Below are positions 25,238-34,416 of a stretch of 64,000 bases of DNA, in pieces. The translations under genes and the position numbers were made by a program. Numbering within the stretch: the first letter of the stretch is position 1; every line of letters starts with the position of its first letter. Below the pieces are notes generated by a model. It made no database searches. It was not told where the DNA came from and saw nothing but the letters and a program-made list of their open reading frames with translations. Location: contig CAJNDS010000279.1 of assembly GCA_905221605.1 (NCBI GenBank), positions 1-64,000 on the forward strand, given 5' to 3'. The DNA comes from Symbiodinium natans (lineage: Eukaryota; Sar; Dinophyceae; Suessiales; Symbiodiniaceae).

Positions 25238-25693
25238 TAGGGTTGAGGGTTGAGGGTTGAGGGTTTAGGGTTTAGGGTTTAGGGAGGGGCAGTTTGGGGC
25301 TTGTATAGGGGTGTTAAGGAAACCTCCCCCGAAAGGTGTAGGGATTTAGAGGTTCTGGGTTCGGAGCTCGGAGTTTCCGCCGATCAGCCTTGTGAAGGCT
25401 GCCCTGACAGCTTCCGCGCGAAGCTGAAGACCTCGGAGCTAAAGGACGAGCACGCCTATCGGCTTCTTGGTAGCCCAGTGGTGCCCTTTTCCCCTTTTGT
25501 TGGTAACCCTAAACCCTAAACCCTAAACCCTAAAACCCTAAACCCTAGACCTAAACCCTAAACCTAAACCCCTAAACCCTAAACCTAAAACCCTAAACGC
25601 TTTTCCCTTTTTTTGTTTAAGGTTCCCCTATAAAGCAACTCAAAAAAGGGCGCCTTTGTTAAATATGCTTTACCACCAAGGCTTTCTTCGTGA
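19136..25693 (+). CDS. Unknown 273-residue protein, 15 small exons
   Basis: Exons: 19136-19185, 19349-19389, 19555-19628, 20561-20596, 21404-21465, 21631-21682, 22228-22274, 22811-22899, 23204-23264, 23697-23733, 24178-24259, 24634-24708, 25104-25142, 25398-25461, 25681-25693. Total 822 nt, with phase kept over 14 introns and TGA at the end. Donors mix GT, GC and GA; all acceptors are AG|G. Readable segments: EIREVGERLRKDGWTKPW, a short hydrophobic stretch (MCVGFMAFLWGWKW), GTWFGLIDDWSATKANRAQ, IHIEGFKVDGKE and a cysteine-rich end. The ATG at 19136 is used as start, but the frame is open upstream, so an earlier exon is possible. The last intron is a TIR element flanked by GCTT. If GT at 25470 is used instead of GC at 25462, the frame runs on past 25693. 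I do not recognise the family. Confidence 0.6.
19434..19537. repeat. CCCCAAA/CCCTAAA array
   Basis: CCCCAAA variants pass into CCCTAAA just before the AG|G acceptor at 19554. Confidence 0.9.
20377..20534. repeat. CCCTAAA array, 3' end of intron 3
   Basis: About 22 heptamers, with CCCCAAA variants in clusters, just upstream of the exon at 20561. Confidence 0.95.
23735..23855. repeat. Poly-G followed by TTTAGGG at an intron start
   Basis: Directly after the donor GAG|GTGGGG, a run of about 20 G leads into TTTAGGG and TTTGGGG units. The same intron ends in CCCTAAA (about 24030-24155). Confidence 0.9.
25183..25285. repeat. Poly-G run of about 53 bases with TTTAGGG
   Basis: 25183-25235 is uninterrupted G, then TTTAGGG and TTGAGGG units, inside intron 13 of the 273-residue gene. 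Confidence 0.9.
25462..25680. mobile_element. Introner-like TIR element with nested CCCTAAA
   Basis: The left end CTTGGTAGCCCAG (25466) equals the end of the 7279 element. The right end, ACCACCAAG, finishes at 25680. It is flanked by GCTT on both sides. A CCCTAAA array (25505-25600) has grown inside it. Splicing at GC/AAG restores one GCTT and leads to an in-frame stop. Confidence 0.75.
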
Positions 25694-26095
25694 GGGGACC
25701 TGCCGAGCTCCGGTGCGTTGCGGCTTTTGGGGCTTCGGGGGGGGGGGGGGGGAGGCTTGGGGGATTAGGTTTAGGGTTTAGAGTTTAGGGTTCAGGGTTA
25801 GGGTTTAGGGTTTAGGGTTTAGGGTTTAGGGTTTAGGGTTTAGGGTTTAGGGTTTAGGGTTTAGGGTTTAGGGCTTAGGGTTTAGGGTTTAGGGTTTAGG
25901 GTTTAGGGTTTAGGGTTTAGGGTTTAGGGTTTAGGGTTTAGGGGCTTCGGGAGAGGCTTTGGAGGTTTTAGGGTTTGGGGTTCTGCTGTAGTCTAGACAT
26001 AGTAAGGGTTCCGAAGTATGGGGTTTTCGGTTGTGGAGGGTATAGAAGGGGTAGAAAAGGGATAAACCCTAAACCCTAAACCCTAAACCCTAAAC
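25694..26095. other. Spacer up to the copia insertion
   Basis: Poly-G (25738-25752), about 25 TTTAGGG heptamers (25763-25943), then a short CCCTAAA array (26063-26095) into which the copia element inserted. No coding signal seen. Confidence 0.6.
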
Positions 26096-26355
26096 TGTGA
26101 AATATGACGCGCTGACTGCAGGTACCCCAGCAGCACAACTACCGCTTGGCTGCATTAGTTTGCATTGTAGTTTTGTGGGCGTGGGTGGACTGCTGAAGCT
26201 ATAAATGCTTTCGCTTTTGGTCCGAACAAGGCCTTGAGCTGAAACCCGCTGACAAGAAAGAGCAAAAGAAAGTTCCCTCTCGACTGTGCTCTACTGTGCA
26301 TTTGCAGCACAACTGTGGATCAGCGTAATCCACCCAAATAGGTTCACAAGTTTCA
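26096..26355 (+). repeat. 5' LTR of the copia element
   Basis: It begins TGTGAAA and ends TTTCA, with a short terminal inverted repeat GTGAAA/TTTCAC. A TATAAA box lies at 26200-26205, a candidate promoter. It differs from the 3' LTR by T/A within GCATTAG and C/A within CAGCGTAA. Confidence 0.96.
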
Positions 26356-26357
26356 CG

Positions 26358-26372
26358 TGGTAGCGGAGCGCT
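26358..26372 (+). promoter_or_regulatory. Primer-binding site, initiator-Met tRNA type
   Basis: TGGTAGCGGAGC starts two bases after the LTR. It resembles the complement of a eukaryotic initiator tRNA-Met 3' end (TGGTAGCAGAG type), the usual copia primer. Confidence 0.7.
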
Positions 26373-26426
26373 GAGTCGCTCCAGAAGCTGCCCTGTACAT
26401 AGCGCTAGGACACGTAGGTGAGTAGG

Positions 26427-29394
26427 ATGACGAGTAGAGTTAGGACGCCTTCACCAAGTGCTGCTGACGCGAGGCGTCAAAGGTATGGCCCAGCGTACGA
26501 GGCCACTCAAAGAGCCAAGGGTGATGGTAGGACTCCGTCTCATGCTTACGATGTAGAGCGTGGAAGTGTACAGAATAGCCCACAGAGGCCACAACGCTTC
26601 AGGATGGATGCGGATGATGGCAATGGCTTTGGGTCGGGACAGACGGTTCCGCAGCCACCGGTGGGTATGCAGCCAGGAGCCGGAATGTTTTTCCAAGCGC
26701 AGCAAGCCGCGATGATGCAGCAGGGACTGTACAGGACGCCTGGGCTGGCGCAGTTTGCTTTTTGGGTCAGAGCTCAATGGGCGGAGTGCCGGAAGGCGCC
26801 AATGTAAATATGGCTACGGCGGGGCTCAGAGGAGCCATGTGTGGACTGTGCGGGCCGGCAGGTGCCCACTGGGCTGGTTACCCTCCTAACGAACTTGGAG
26901 GTTGTTGCGCTCCTAACGTACCTGGAGGCTTCGTTTGTTTTGGTGGCCAAGTAGGGCCAAGTCCTCCTAACGTACCTGGAGGCTGTGTTTTCCATGGTGG
27001 CCAGAATGGGCCAAGTCCTCCTAACGTACCTGGAGGCTGTTTTTTCCCCGGTGGCCAGAATGGGCCAAGTTCTCCTAACGTACCTGGAGGTTGTGTTTTC
27101 CAAAGTGGACTGAGCGCTCCTAACGCAACTGGATGCTCTGTGTTTGAAACGGGCCAAGAGGGCCAGGCAGGACCTGCTGGAGGTGGGTCTGCACCTGTAG
27201 GGCCAAGAGGGCCAAATGGGCAGGATGCTGATGTTGATAGTCTGGAGAATGTGTCTACCCCGCAGGGGCCGCCCGAAGGGCATGAGGCTGTAGGCCAGCA
27301 GCGCCTGGCAGCCCAACTTGGTGCTCACGAGGAGCCTTCTCACACGCAGTGTGGTGCAACTGGCCAAGCAGATATGGCTACTATGATGGCACTGCTTCAC
27401 TCGCAGGGCGAAGCCCTGGGAAGTTGCATGGCTGAGGTTGCTAATCTTGGCAGGCGGGTGGAGCAGCTGGCCCTTGGACGAGGGCAGCCTACGCAAGAAG
27501 AAGGTGCTGGTGGTAGTGTTGGCAGAATGACCAATGCAAGCAGTGGCTTCGGTGCCAGAGCGGCGCCACCTCAAGGACAGCAGTTTTGTGGAGCTTCTGC
27601 TCGGGCAAAGCCCGAGAAAGAGGAGCAGGACATCATGAAAAGTGGCTTCCTGCACTTCCCAGCCCGCAGTTTGATGGCTGGAAGAACCGTGAGCAGGAGA
27701 TTTTGGGCTTTAACGAGTACCTGACTACCTTGAAGGGTTGGGTTGCTCTTGGTAGTGATACTTTTCCTATCGAGATTGAGCAAGCCATTAAGTGGCCTCA
27801 TGAGATTTTTCAAGCTACTCTCACCAAGCCGCAAGCTCAGAGGAGCAACAGGCTCCTTGCTATCTTGCGCCAAGCTTTTGCCAGCCACGCGAGAGCAGAC
27901 ATGATTTTGCGTTCCTACGTAGAGGGGGCTACGTATGGAGAAAATCTCCATCGAAGCTCTGGGGACACATGTGGTTTTGAAGCCTTACGCCTTTTAGGCC
28001 ACGAGTTTTCCTTACGCTCTCGGGCTGAAGCCAGCTACTTTCGTGCCGAATTCATCAAGCGCAGTTTTCGTGGAGAGTCTGCTGCTACTCATGTCTCAGA
28101 CATAGTACGCAAAGTGGACGTCGAGCTGTCTCGCTACAAAAGACTTGTTGAGACTTTGCCTAGCGCCGTTTCTCGCGATGGTCTCGAAGTAGGTTCGTCA
28201 GATCTCACCCTTATGCTTTTGCGGAGTATTTCAAAAGATGCCCGCTCTAACTGCCTTCTCCATGCCACAGGAGAGTCGTACGTGGAGTTGCGAAAGGCAG
28301 CTCTGCGTTACGAGTTCCAACAGCGGATGTTTTCGGAGATGGGTCTCGGTGATAGGCAGGAGCGTCTTGTGAATGAGCTAGATGACCCCACTGGCGAGTG
28401 GTGGGAAGATGACGAATGGTACGAGGACGAGACTGTTAGTGCTTTGTCTGGCAAATGCCGGCGTTGTGGCAAAGCAGGCCATTTTGAGAAAGACTGTAAA
28501 ACAGATCTTTCGAAAACTGAGTGTTTCAAGTGTGGTGAAACAGGCCACATAGGAGCAAGATGCCCCAAAGCCAAGGCCAACGCGAGGTCTCACTCTGACA
28601 CAAGTTGCCAAAGCAGTAAAACTGCAGAGTCTCGAACGACTGGCAAGCCTGTTTCTGCTAAGGGAAAGGGCCGTGGAAAGAGCACTCAGGCCAAAGGCCG
28701 TGGTCGCTCAGGCAAAGGCGGCAAGAAAGGCAAGATGCACGAGCTCACTGAAGATGCCGAAGGCGAAGAAGCAGCTCAGGACGATGGGACCTATGAGGCT
28801 GGTGAGTATGAAGCCGAAGAAGAAGGTACTGCGAGCAGTTTGCTCATGATGCCTCTCCTTCTCAACGACGATGTTGAAGAGAAGAGTGAGTTTGGTTTGT
28901 GTCCTTTGCGTTCTCTTTGTGATGCGTTGATGCTGTTTCAAGTGGACACAGATGACAGTTGGTCATGGTGGCTGCTGGATTCAGGCGCCTCTGTGACAGT
29001 AATGGCCACGCAGTTTTTGAGCAAGTACTCTTTCTCCCACCTTACGGATGCTAGTCCGGGAGGTTTCTCCGCCGCGAACGGTTCTGCTGTACAGATGTCC
29101 AAACGCGGTCGCGCTAGAGTCGCTTTTGAAACCAAGGACTCTGTGATGCCGTTTGACCTGAATTGCTATGTCGGCAAAACGCGGCACAACATTATCAGTG
29201 TACCTCAGTTGATGGACAAAGGTTGGGAAATCCACTTTGTCAGTGATGGGTGTCACCTGAAGCATGCATCAGGCGTGATTATCTGTGACATAACTTGGTA
29301 CTGTGGGTGTCCATGGTTGCGGGCAGTTGAGGTTGCCGAAGGCGATCTTGATGTGCCTAAAGGGTCAAAGGACCCAGGTTTTCACCAGTGCTAA
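26427..29394 (+). CDS. copia gag plus protease, N-terminal part broken by frameshifts
   Basis: Capsid and protease region of the retrotransposon. The first ATG (26427) opens a frame that stops at 26807. A second frame (26762-27724) encodes a Gly/Pro-rich stretch with 54-bp repeats (NVPGG motif, about 26885-27130). The main frame runs from about 27590 to 29394 and holds the gag core (from LPSPQFDGWKN), two CX2CX4HX4C knuckles at 28456-28497 and 28522-28563, a Lys/Gly-rich linker and the protease LLDSGAS motif at 28971-28991. It ends in TAA at 29392. Joining the three frames needs two frameshifts, or a start downstream. The gag core reads like those of other Symbiodiniaceae copia elements as I recall them. 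Confidence 0.85.
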
Positions 29395-32300
29395 TGGCTT
29401 CAGGGACAGCTGAGGAGCCCAGTGCCTCAGCTGTGCCTGCCAGGCAAAGTGGAGAACAACTCTCTAAAGAGAGTGTTTTTGAGCAAGAGCCGGCTGCAGT
29501 TGGGGAGACAAGCGCTGCTTCAAGCCAGCCTGTTGCTGAGCCCGCAAAGCGACGGGAGGAGCAGCTCCCTAAAAGGGATGCTGCTGAGTATGAAAAGCAC
29601 AGAATGAGGGGACATGTTCCTTATGACCCCCACTGTGTCCAGTGTCAGCAAAGTCGTGGTGTGTATAGGCACCCGCGCCAGCGCCGCAAGTCTCCTGAGC
29701 CAAGGCTGTATGCTGACTTCTTTGATATCGCGCATGAAAATTCGCGTCAAGAGCACAGGTTTTTGGCAATTATAGAAGTGGCGTCGGGCATGATAGGTGT
29801 AATACCTTGCTCGTCTGATAGGCGAGTGACAAATTCAGTTTTGGCACATTGGCTTGCTGAGTTTGCCATGCCTTCTTCTAAAATAGTTGAGTTGTTTACT
29901 GACGCCGAAAAGGCGGTTGCACAGCTGTTTAAAACAGGCCTGGAATCAGGTGTGCGAATTTTAGTGCGCAAAGCATCGCCGCAAGGACACGAAAGTGTGG
30001 GAGCAGCCGAACGCACGGCTAGGCGCTTCAAAGAAGGAGCCGCTACTATCCGTGTGGACTTGCGTGAGGAAGGTGTAGATATATGCAGCGCTCACGACAG
30101 TTGGTTTCAACTTTTTAAGTATGTTGCGTTTGCTCATAACTGTTTTGCATGTCCTGGGGAGGGGGCAAGGACGGCGCGCGAAGCGCTTGCCAACCGTCAA
30201 CTCCCAACAGCAAAGTTTGCTTTGTACGGCTCGGTAGTCCTTGCTGAAGTACCGGAATCGGTGCAAGCGCCCTCTCGCTTTGTTAAGGCATGCTATTTGA
30301 GCCCACAATGGAGCTCAATGGGGCACACTGTAATTACGACCTTGGAAGGTATCAAGAAAGTTTTTACCGCCAAGAGTTTAAAATTTCTCACTCCAATTAG
30401 CTTTGATGTCTCCTTAGCTCAGGGATTCTTGACCAAAACTGGTCTTGCACTGAACCCTAAGCTTGACAAAGGGCCGCAAAAGGCTTACGAGGGACCAATA
30501 CAACCGGGCGAAATTGTCGTAAAGGGACAGCCGCCAGCGTCCTTCCTCAAGGAGCACGGGCGTACGCCAGGATGTAATGCCTGTTCGTACCCAACTTTTC
30601 ACGGACGAGTTCACAACAAAGCTTGTAAAGAGCGGTATCGCCTCTTTCTGCAAAAGCAGCAGGACTTGTTAAAGGAAGGTAAGGAGCAGCCTGCTAAGCA
30701 AGCTGAGCCTTCACCTGCTATTGTTCCTAGTGTGCCAGAACCTGAGTCGCAAGACCACCAACCAGATTGGTTGAGTAAGTTCGATATAGAGGTTGCTGAA
30801 GAGCCGGGTAAACCTGCGGTGCCAAGCACTGAAATGTTTGATCCCGCTCCTCGTCGTTTTAAAATAAGGACAAAGACTTCCCCTGAAGAAGTGCATGCCA
30901 AAGGTCAAAAGAGGCCAGCTCAGGAAGAATTGAAGGAAGACTTCGACAATTCCGATTATGTGCCCTCGGACGTAGAGAGTCCAGCGTTGCCGCTTCCTAT
31001 CCCAATACCTGAAGCTGTAGATAGCTCAGTGTCGGGGCCGGGTACTTCTAATGAAGAGCCGCAGAGTGTCCCAATGGAGGTTGACAGTTTAGTCGATGCC
31101 GCAACCATGATCAATGGATCGTTTGGGTTGACGGGTCCTGAACTTGTTAGCCCTGATGTGTTTCACCTTTCTGGAGTTGTGTTCGACGACTCTGCCAAAG
31201 CCAAGAGTCAAACTGTGGAGTTTTGTGGTTCTAAGCTTAAAGTTTGGCAGCCTTCCTCGGCTGTGTCTGATGTCAGTATGGCAGAACTTAATGGTGATGC
31301 CACTTTTAAAGGAATGTTGAAAGAGCTTGGTGGACTAAGTTCCTGTAAAGCTGGTAACGTCATGAACAAAGCGCAGGCCGAAGCTTATTGCCACAAACAT
31401 GGCATTCAAGTGTTGGCTTCCCGCTGGGTTACTAATGAGAAGACCGACACGGACGGCGCTGAAATAGTGCGGTCCCGGTTAGTTGTAAAAGACTTTCGTG
31501 GCTCAAAGAGCGCGCGTCCCTTGGAGATTTCCAGTCCTACTCCTTCGGTAGAAGCTTTAAGGACCGTTCTCGCGTATGCAGGACGCCATGATTGGGAGCT
31601 AGCATCCCTTGATGTTTCCCAAGCCTTTACGCATACACCGCTCAAACACCGCAAAGCATGTATCAAAATGCCTTTGTCGGTAAGTTTTCCAAATGGAGAA
31701 CCGGTGTACATGGCTTTATCCCAAGCCCTAAATGGGTTGCGTCTTTCCAGTCGCGCGTGGTTGGAGTACATTACAAGCGACACTCTTGGACCGCTTGGGC
31801 TCCATGCCTGTGAGCGTGAGCCGTGTTTGTTCAGTGGCCTTGTTGATGGAGTGGAATGTTTAGTGCTCCTGTACGTTGACGATGTGCTGATAGCATGTCC
31901 TAGCCAAAAGGTCATTAACAAGATCTTTGCTGCTCTGCAGAGTAGAGTACCGACGAAGCTGACTGGTAGGATTCTCTCCTCCAAAGGGGGTGGTGGACAC
32001 CTGCATTTCCTGGGACGAAACATTGAGAGGAGGCCGGGCGAAGCTGCGCTTACTCTCTTTGTCGATGCCAACTACCTAGACTCCTGCTACGACGACTATA
32101 AGTTGTCTGGTCGCGGAGGTGGTTCATCTGCTTTTCCTGACATCAGAGCAGCGTTGGAGAAATCCAGCAATAGCCATGTGTTGTCGGCAGAAGCGCATGC
32201 TAAGTTTAGGCGTGTTCTGGGAAAACTTGCGTGGTTCGCGCAAACGCGTGAAGACTTGCATATCGCGATTTCCCTTGTTTCTGTGGGCCAAAGTGCTCCT

Positions 32301-32537
32301 ACGGCTGCGCACGAGGAAGCCCTACGTGCTCTCCTCAGGTTTTTACGCAAAGATGGTGATGTGCGAGTGCACTTTCCTTCTCCTGAGACGATGAGCAATG
32401 ACTCATACCAGGAAGTTTCTGCGTTTTCCGATGCTTCTTATGCGCCTATGCGTTCGCTGGGACGCAAGAGCATCACCGGAGGAGTTATCATCCTCCAGGG
32501 GACTCTGATCAACGACAGCAAGCTTCTGTCACGCTGA
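29394..32537 (+). CDS. copia pol: integrase, reverse transcriptase, start of RNase H
   Basis: The frame starts at an ATG that overlaps the gag stop (TAATG), -1 relative to gag. Integrase: zinc-binding H/H/C/C near 29600-29660 (HMRGH then HCVQC), catalytic D in YADFFD (about 29713), D in LFTDAEKA (about 29898) and E in VGAAERT (about 30006). A long linker follows. RT runs about 31420-32000 with YVDD at 31872-31883. RNase H begins FSDASYAPMRS (about 32424), then the frame stops at 32537. RNase H continues in other frames (next entry). Length fits copia integrase plus RT. Confidence 0.9.
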   Translation: MASGTAEEPSASAVPARQSGEQLSKESVFEQEPAAVGETSAASSQPVAEPAKRREEQLPKRDAAEYEKHRMRGHVPYDPHCVQCQQSRGVYRHPRQRRKSPEPRLYADFFDIAHENSRQEHRFLAIIEVASGMIGVIPCSSDRRVTNSVLAHWLAEFAMPSSKIVELFTDAEKAVAQLFKTGLESGVRILVRKASPQGHESVGAAERTARRFKEGAATIRVDLREEGVDICSAHDSWFQLFKYVAFAHNCFACPGEGARTAREALANRQLPTAKFALYGSVVLAEVPESVQAPSRFVKACYLSPQWSSMGHTVITTLEGIKKVFTAKSLKFLTPISFDVSLAQGFLTKTGLALNPKLDKGPQKAYEGPIQPGEIVVKGQPPASFLKEHGRTPGCNACSYPTFHGRVHNKACKERYRLFLQKQQDLLKEGKEQPAKQAEPSPAIVPSVPEPESQDHQPDWLSKFDIEVAEEPGKPAVPSTEMFDPAPRRFKIRTKTSPEEVHAKGQKRPAQEELKEDFDNSDYVPSDVESPALPLPIPIPEAVDSSVSGPGTSNEEPQSVPMEVDSLVDAATMINGSFGLTGPELVSPDVFHLSGVVFDDSAKAKSQTVEFCGSKLKVWQPSSAVSDVSMAELNGDATFKGMLKELGGLSSCKAGNVMNKAQAEAYCHKHGIQVLASRWVTNEKTDTDGAEIVRSRLVVKDFRGSKSARPLEISSPTPSVEALRTVLAYAGRHDWELASLDVSQAFTHTPLKHRKACIKMPLSVSFPNGEPVYMALSQALNGLRLSSRAWLEYITSDTLGPLGLHACEREPCLFSGLVDGVECLVLLYVDDVLIACPSQKVINKIFAALQSRVPTKLTGRILSSKGGGGHLHFLGRNIERRPGEAALTLFVDANYLDSCYDDYKLSGRGGGSSAFPDIRAALEKSSNSHVLSAEAHAKFRRVLGKLAWFAQTREDLHIAISLVSVGQSAPTAAHEEALRALLRFLRKDGDVRVHFPSPETMSNDSYQEVSAFSDASYAPMRSLGRKSITGGVIILQGTLINDSKLLSR

Positions 32538-32916
32538 GTTCCTGCGAAGCAGAACTACACGCAATCCAAACGATGACTCAAGAGTCTCTGGTGGTTTTGC
32601 ATGTTGCACATAGAATCTTGTCGAGTTTTCGTTGGCTCTCAAAGGCTGAATGGCCTTTTGTACAGTTGTCGACGGATTCCGAATCTGCACGTGTTTGCTC
32701 ATGGGAGCAGATTTGCCAAGACGTTCACGGCGCATAGAAATTCGAGTTTTCTGGTTGCGCGAACTGATTTCCAAAGGATATCTGCGCGTGACTTGGGGCA
32801 TAGGCACGGAGAATCCTGCCGACCTCTTTACTAAATGCCAATGTCTCTGTTTGTGCGCCACAGGCGTGCACTCGGTTTTCTGCCAAGTGATGGGCCATCA
32901 GTGCAAGCGCTGTTGA
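32505..32916 (+). pseudogene. Frameshifted C-terminal RNase H remnant
   Basis: The conserved QASVTLSSCEAELHAIQ segment is read in another frame from about 32519 until TAG at 32735. A third frame then carries the end of the domain (IEIRVFWLREL, NPADLFTK) to a stop at 32916. At least two frameshifts (near 32505-32520 and 32715-32735) therefore break RNase H. Confidence 0.85.
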
Positions 32917-33148
32917 GTCCAGACATAGGCTGAAGTGTTTCAAACATGCATGTTTTGAGCTTCCCTGCGGCTGGGTGCTTGAAAGGGGGGTTTAGGCCCG
33001 TTTAGGATAGGGTCTCACGTCTGATTTTTGTTTATACGCATGTATACAGATGATGCGGGATTTTTAGTTTGCACGTGTGTGTTTGTGTGCGTGAAGTTTT
33101 ATTAGCAGGATTTAAGAATTTTTGTTCGTATAGTTTTTCGGCCCAAAA

Positions 33149-33613
33149 ATGGAGGGGCGCGCAGCAGAGTTGCAGGAAATGCAACACTCAGCTTACCAGC
33201 GGCGACGCGGAGTAGTAAGTAGGCAAGATGAGCCCACTTTGAATAGACCACCTGGTATTTTCATTCGGGGCTCGGATCCACCGGCAGAGCCGGAAGGTCC
33301 CCCAACCAAGAAGTCAAAGGCTTCAGACTCACCTCCCCCGAGAGTTTCTGCAGCCCCGCATAGCTCACGTGCTTTTCCAAGTAAGCCTACTCAGGCTCCG
33401 GAGTTTAGAGCGTTTCCTGAAGAGCATCCACCGAAGGTGGAGTCATCTGTACAGGCTGAAGCTTTGCCAAAGGCAATAGCTGGGCCCAAGCGGACGCCGA
33501 TGCTCACTTTGCAGGATGTACAGGCCAAGTACTCGGAGCAGCAAATCTGCCGCATCATTCGCTGGTATGAGGGAGTGAAGACAACCATTCCTGATTTCGA
33601 GCGATATGGTTAG
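33149..33613 (+). CDS. Extra 154-codon open frame between pol and 3' LTR
   Basis: The ATG at 33149 opens a Pro/Ser/Lys-rich frame with a basic patch (TKKSKASDS) and a more ordered end (DVQAKYSEQQICRIIRWYEG). Its place downstream of pol is where some retroelements carry an accessory gene. I recognise no domain, and it could be non-coding. Confidence 0.4.
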   Translation: MEGRAAELQEMQHSAYQRRRGVVSRQDEPTLNRPPGIFIRGSDPPAEPEGPPTKKSKASDSPPPRVSAAPHSSRAFPSKPTQAPEFRAFPEEHPPKVESSVQAEALPKAIAGPKRTPMLTLQDVQAKYSEQQICRIIRWYEGVKTTIPDFERYG

Positions 33614-33623
33614 TTGTTTGTAT

Positions 33624-33845
33624 GTAGTTTGTCTACATGGTTGCAAGCACGAAGTCAGAGAGATTTTTGAGATCTCTTTGATTGTTTTCCTAACGTGCTT
33701 TGGTAGTTATTTTCCACTGTATATAGCTCAAAGTGTAGTTCGTCTAGAAGGTTGCCAGCGCGAAGTCAGAGAGATTTTGGAGATCTCTTTGATTGTTTTC
33801 CTAACTTGCTTTGGTAGTCGTTTTCCACTGCATATAGCTTAAAGC
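33624..33845. repeat. 111-bp tandem duplication in the copia 3' region
   Basis: Two copies (33624-33734 and 33735-33845), about 90 percent alike by eye, both containing GAAGTCAGAGAGATTTT and TTTGGTAGT. The unit is a multiple of three, so one frame stays open through both. Confidence 0.85.
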
Positions 33846-34403
33846 ACATATTTTCTGCACAGGTCTTTTGCGGTACCAAAGGTGCCAATGTACAGCACAT
33901 GGGTTACTCGCGTCCGCTACGTCAATTTGGGCGTGGTCTTTCGTATCACAGTCAGAACAGGGACTGTGACAAAGCTGCTCCGGGCAGCAAGCAGGGGTGG
34001 AAGCTCTTGTAAGACCTAGCCCTCACCTTTCCTTCCTTGGCCTCATCGCCGCCGCCATGGCTCTGAGATTGGTCTATTTGAGACTATGTGTTTGGGGCCT
34101 CATCAAGAAGAGTTCAACACAGGTGCTCAACGAGGCAAAGTTTGGAGATGGACGCTGACAGTACTGCAAGCAATGGTGGATGAACATCAGTGAACTCTGT
34201 ATCTGGTGTGGTATGAACAGTAAAGGCTTTCGAAAGGAGCAGCGTGGTGCCACACCTTTGCTGTCTGGGTTGGTGAGAGGTATCGTTCTGATTATTGGGA
34301 ACAAGCAGGCCAGAGAAGCCAGGGAATCGGAAGCACCTTGCTTCGTCTTCATGTATCCCTAAAATCAGAGACGGACCTCGTGTTGGCGCACCTTGCAGAT
34401 CAC

Positions 34404-34416
34404 CGACGAAAGGGGG
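34404..34416 (+). promoter_or_regulatory. Polypurine tract
   Basis: The purine run GAAAGGGGG lies directly against the 3' LTR start (TGTGAAA at 34417), the expected plus-strand primer and a marker of the exact LTR boundary. Confidence 0.8.

Noticed and set aside
26774-27655. 293-codon minus-strand open frame in the copia leader
   Set aside because: Antisense of the gag-region 54-bp repeats.
31406-32071. 221-codon minus-strand open frame
   Set aside because: Antisense to the reverse transcriptase, whose motifs are clear on +.
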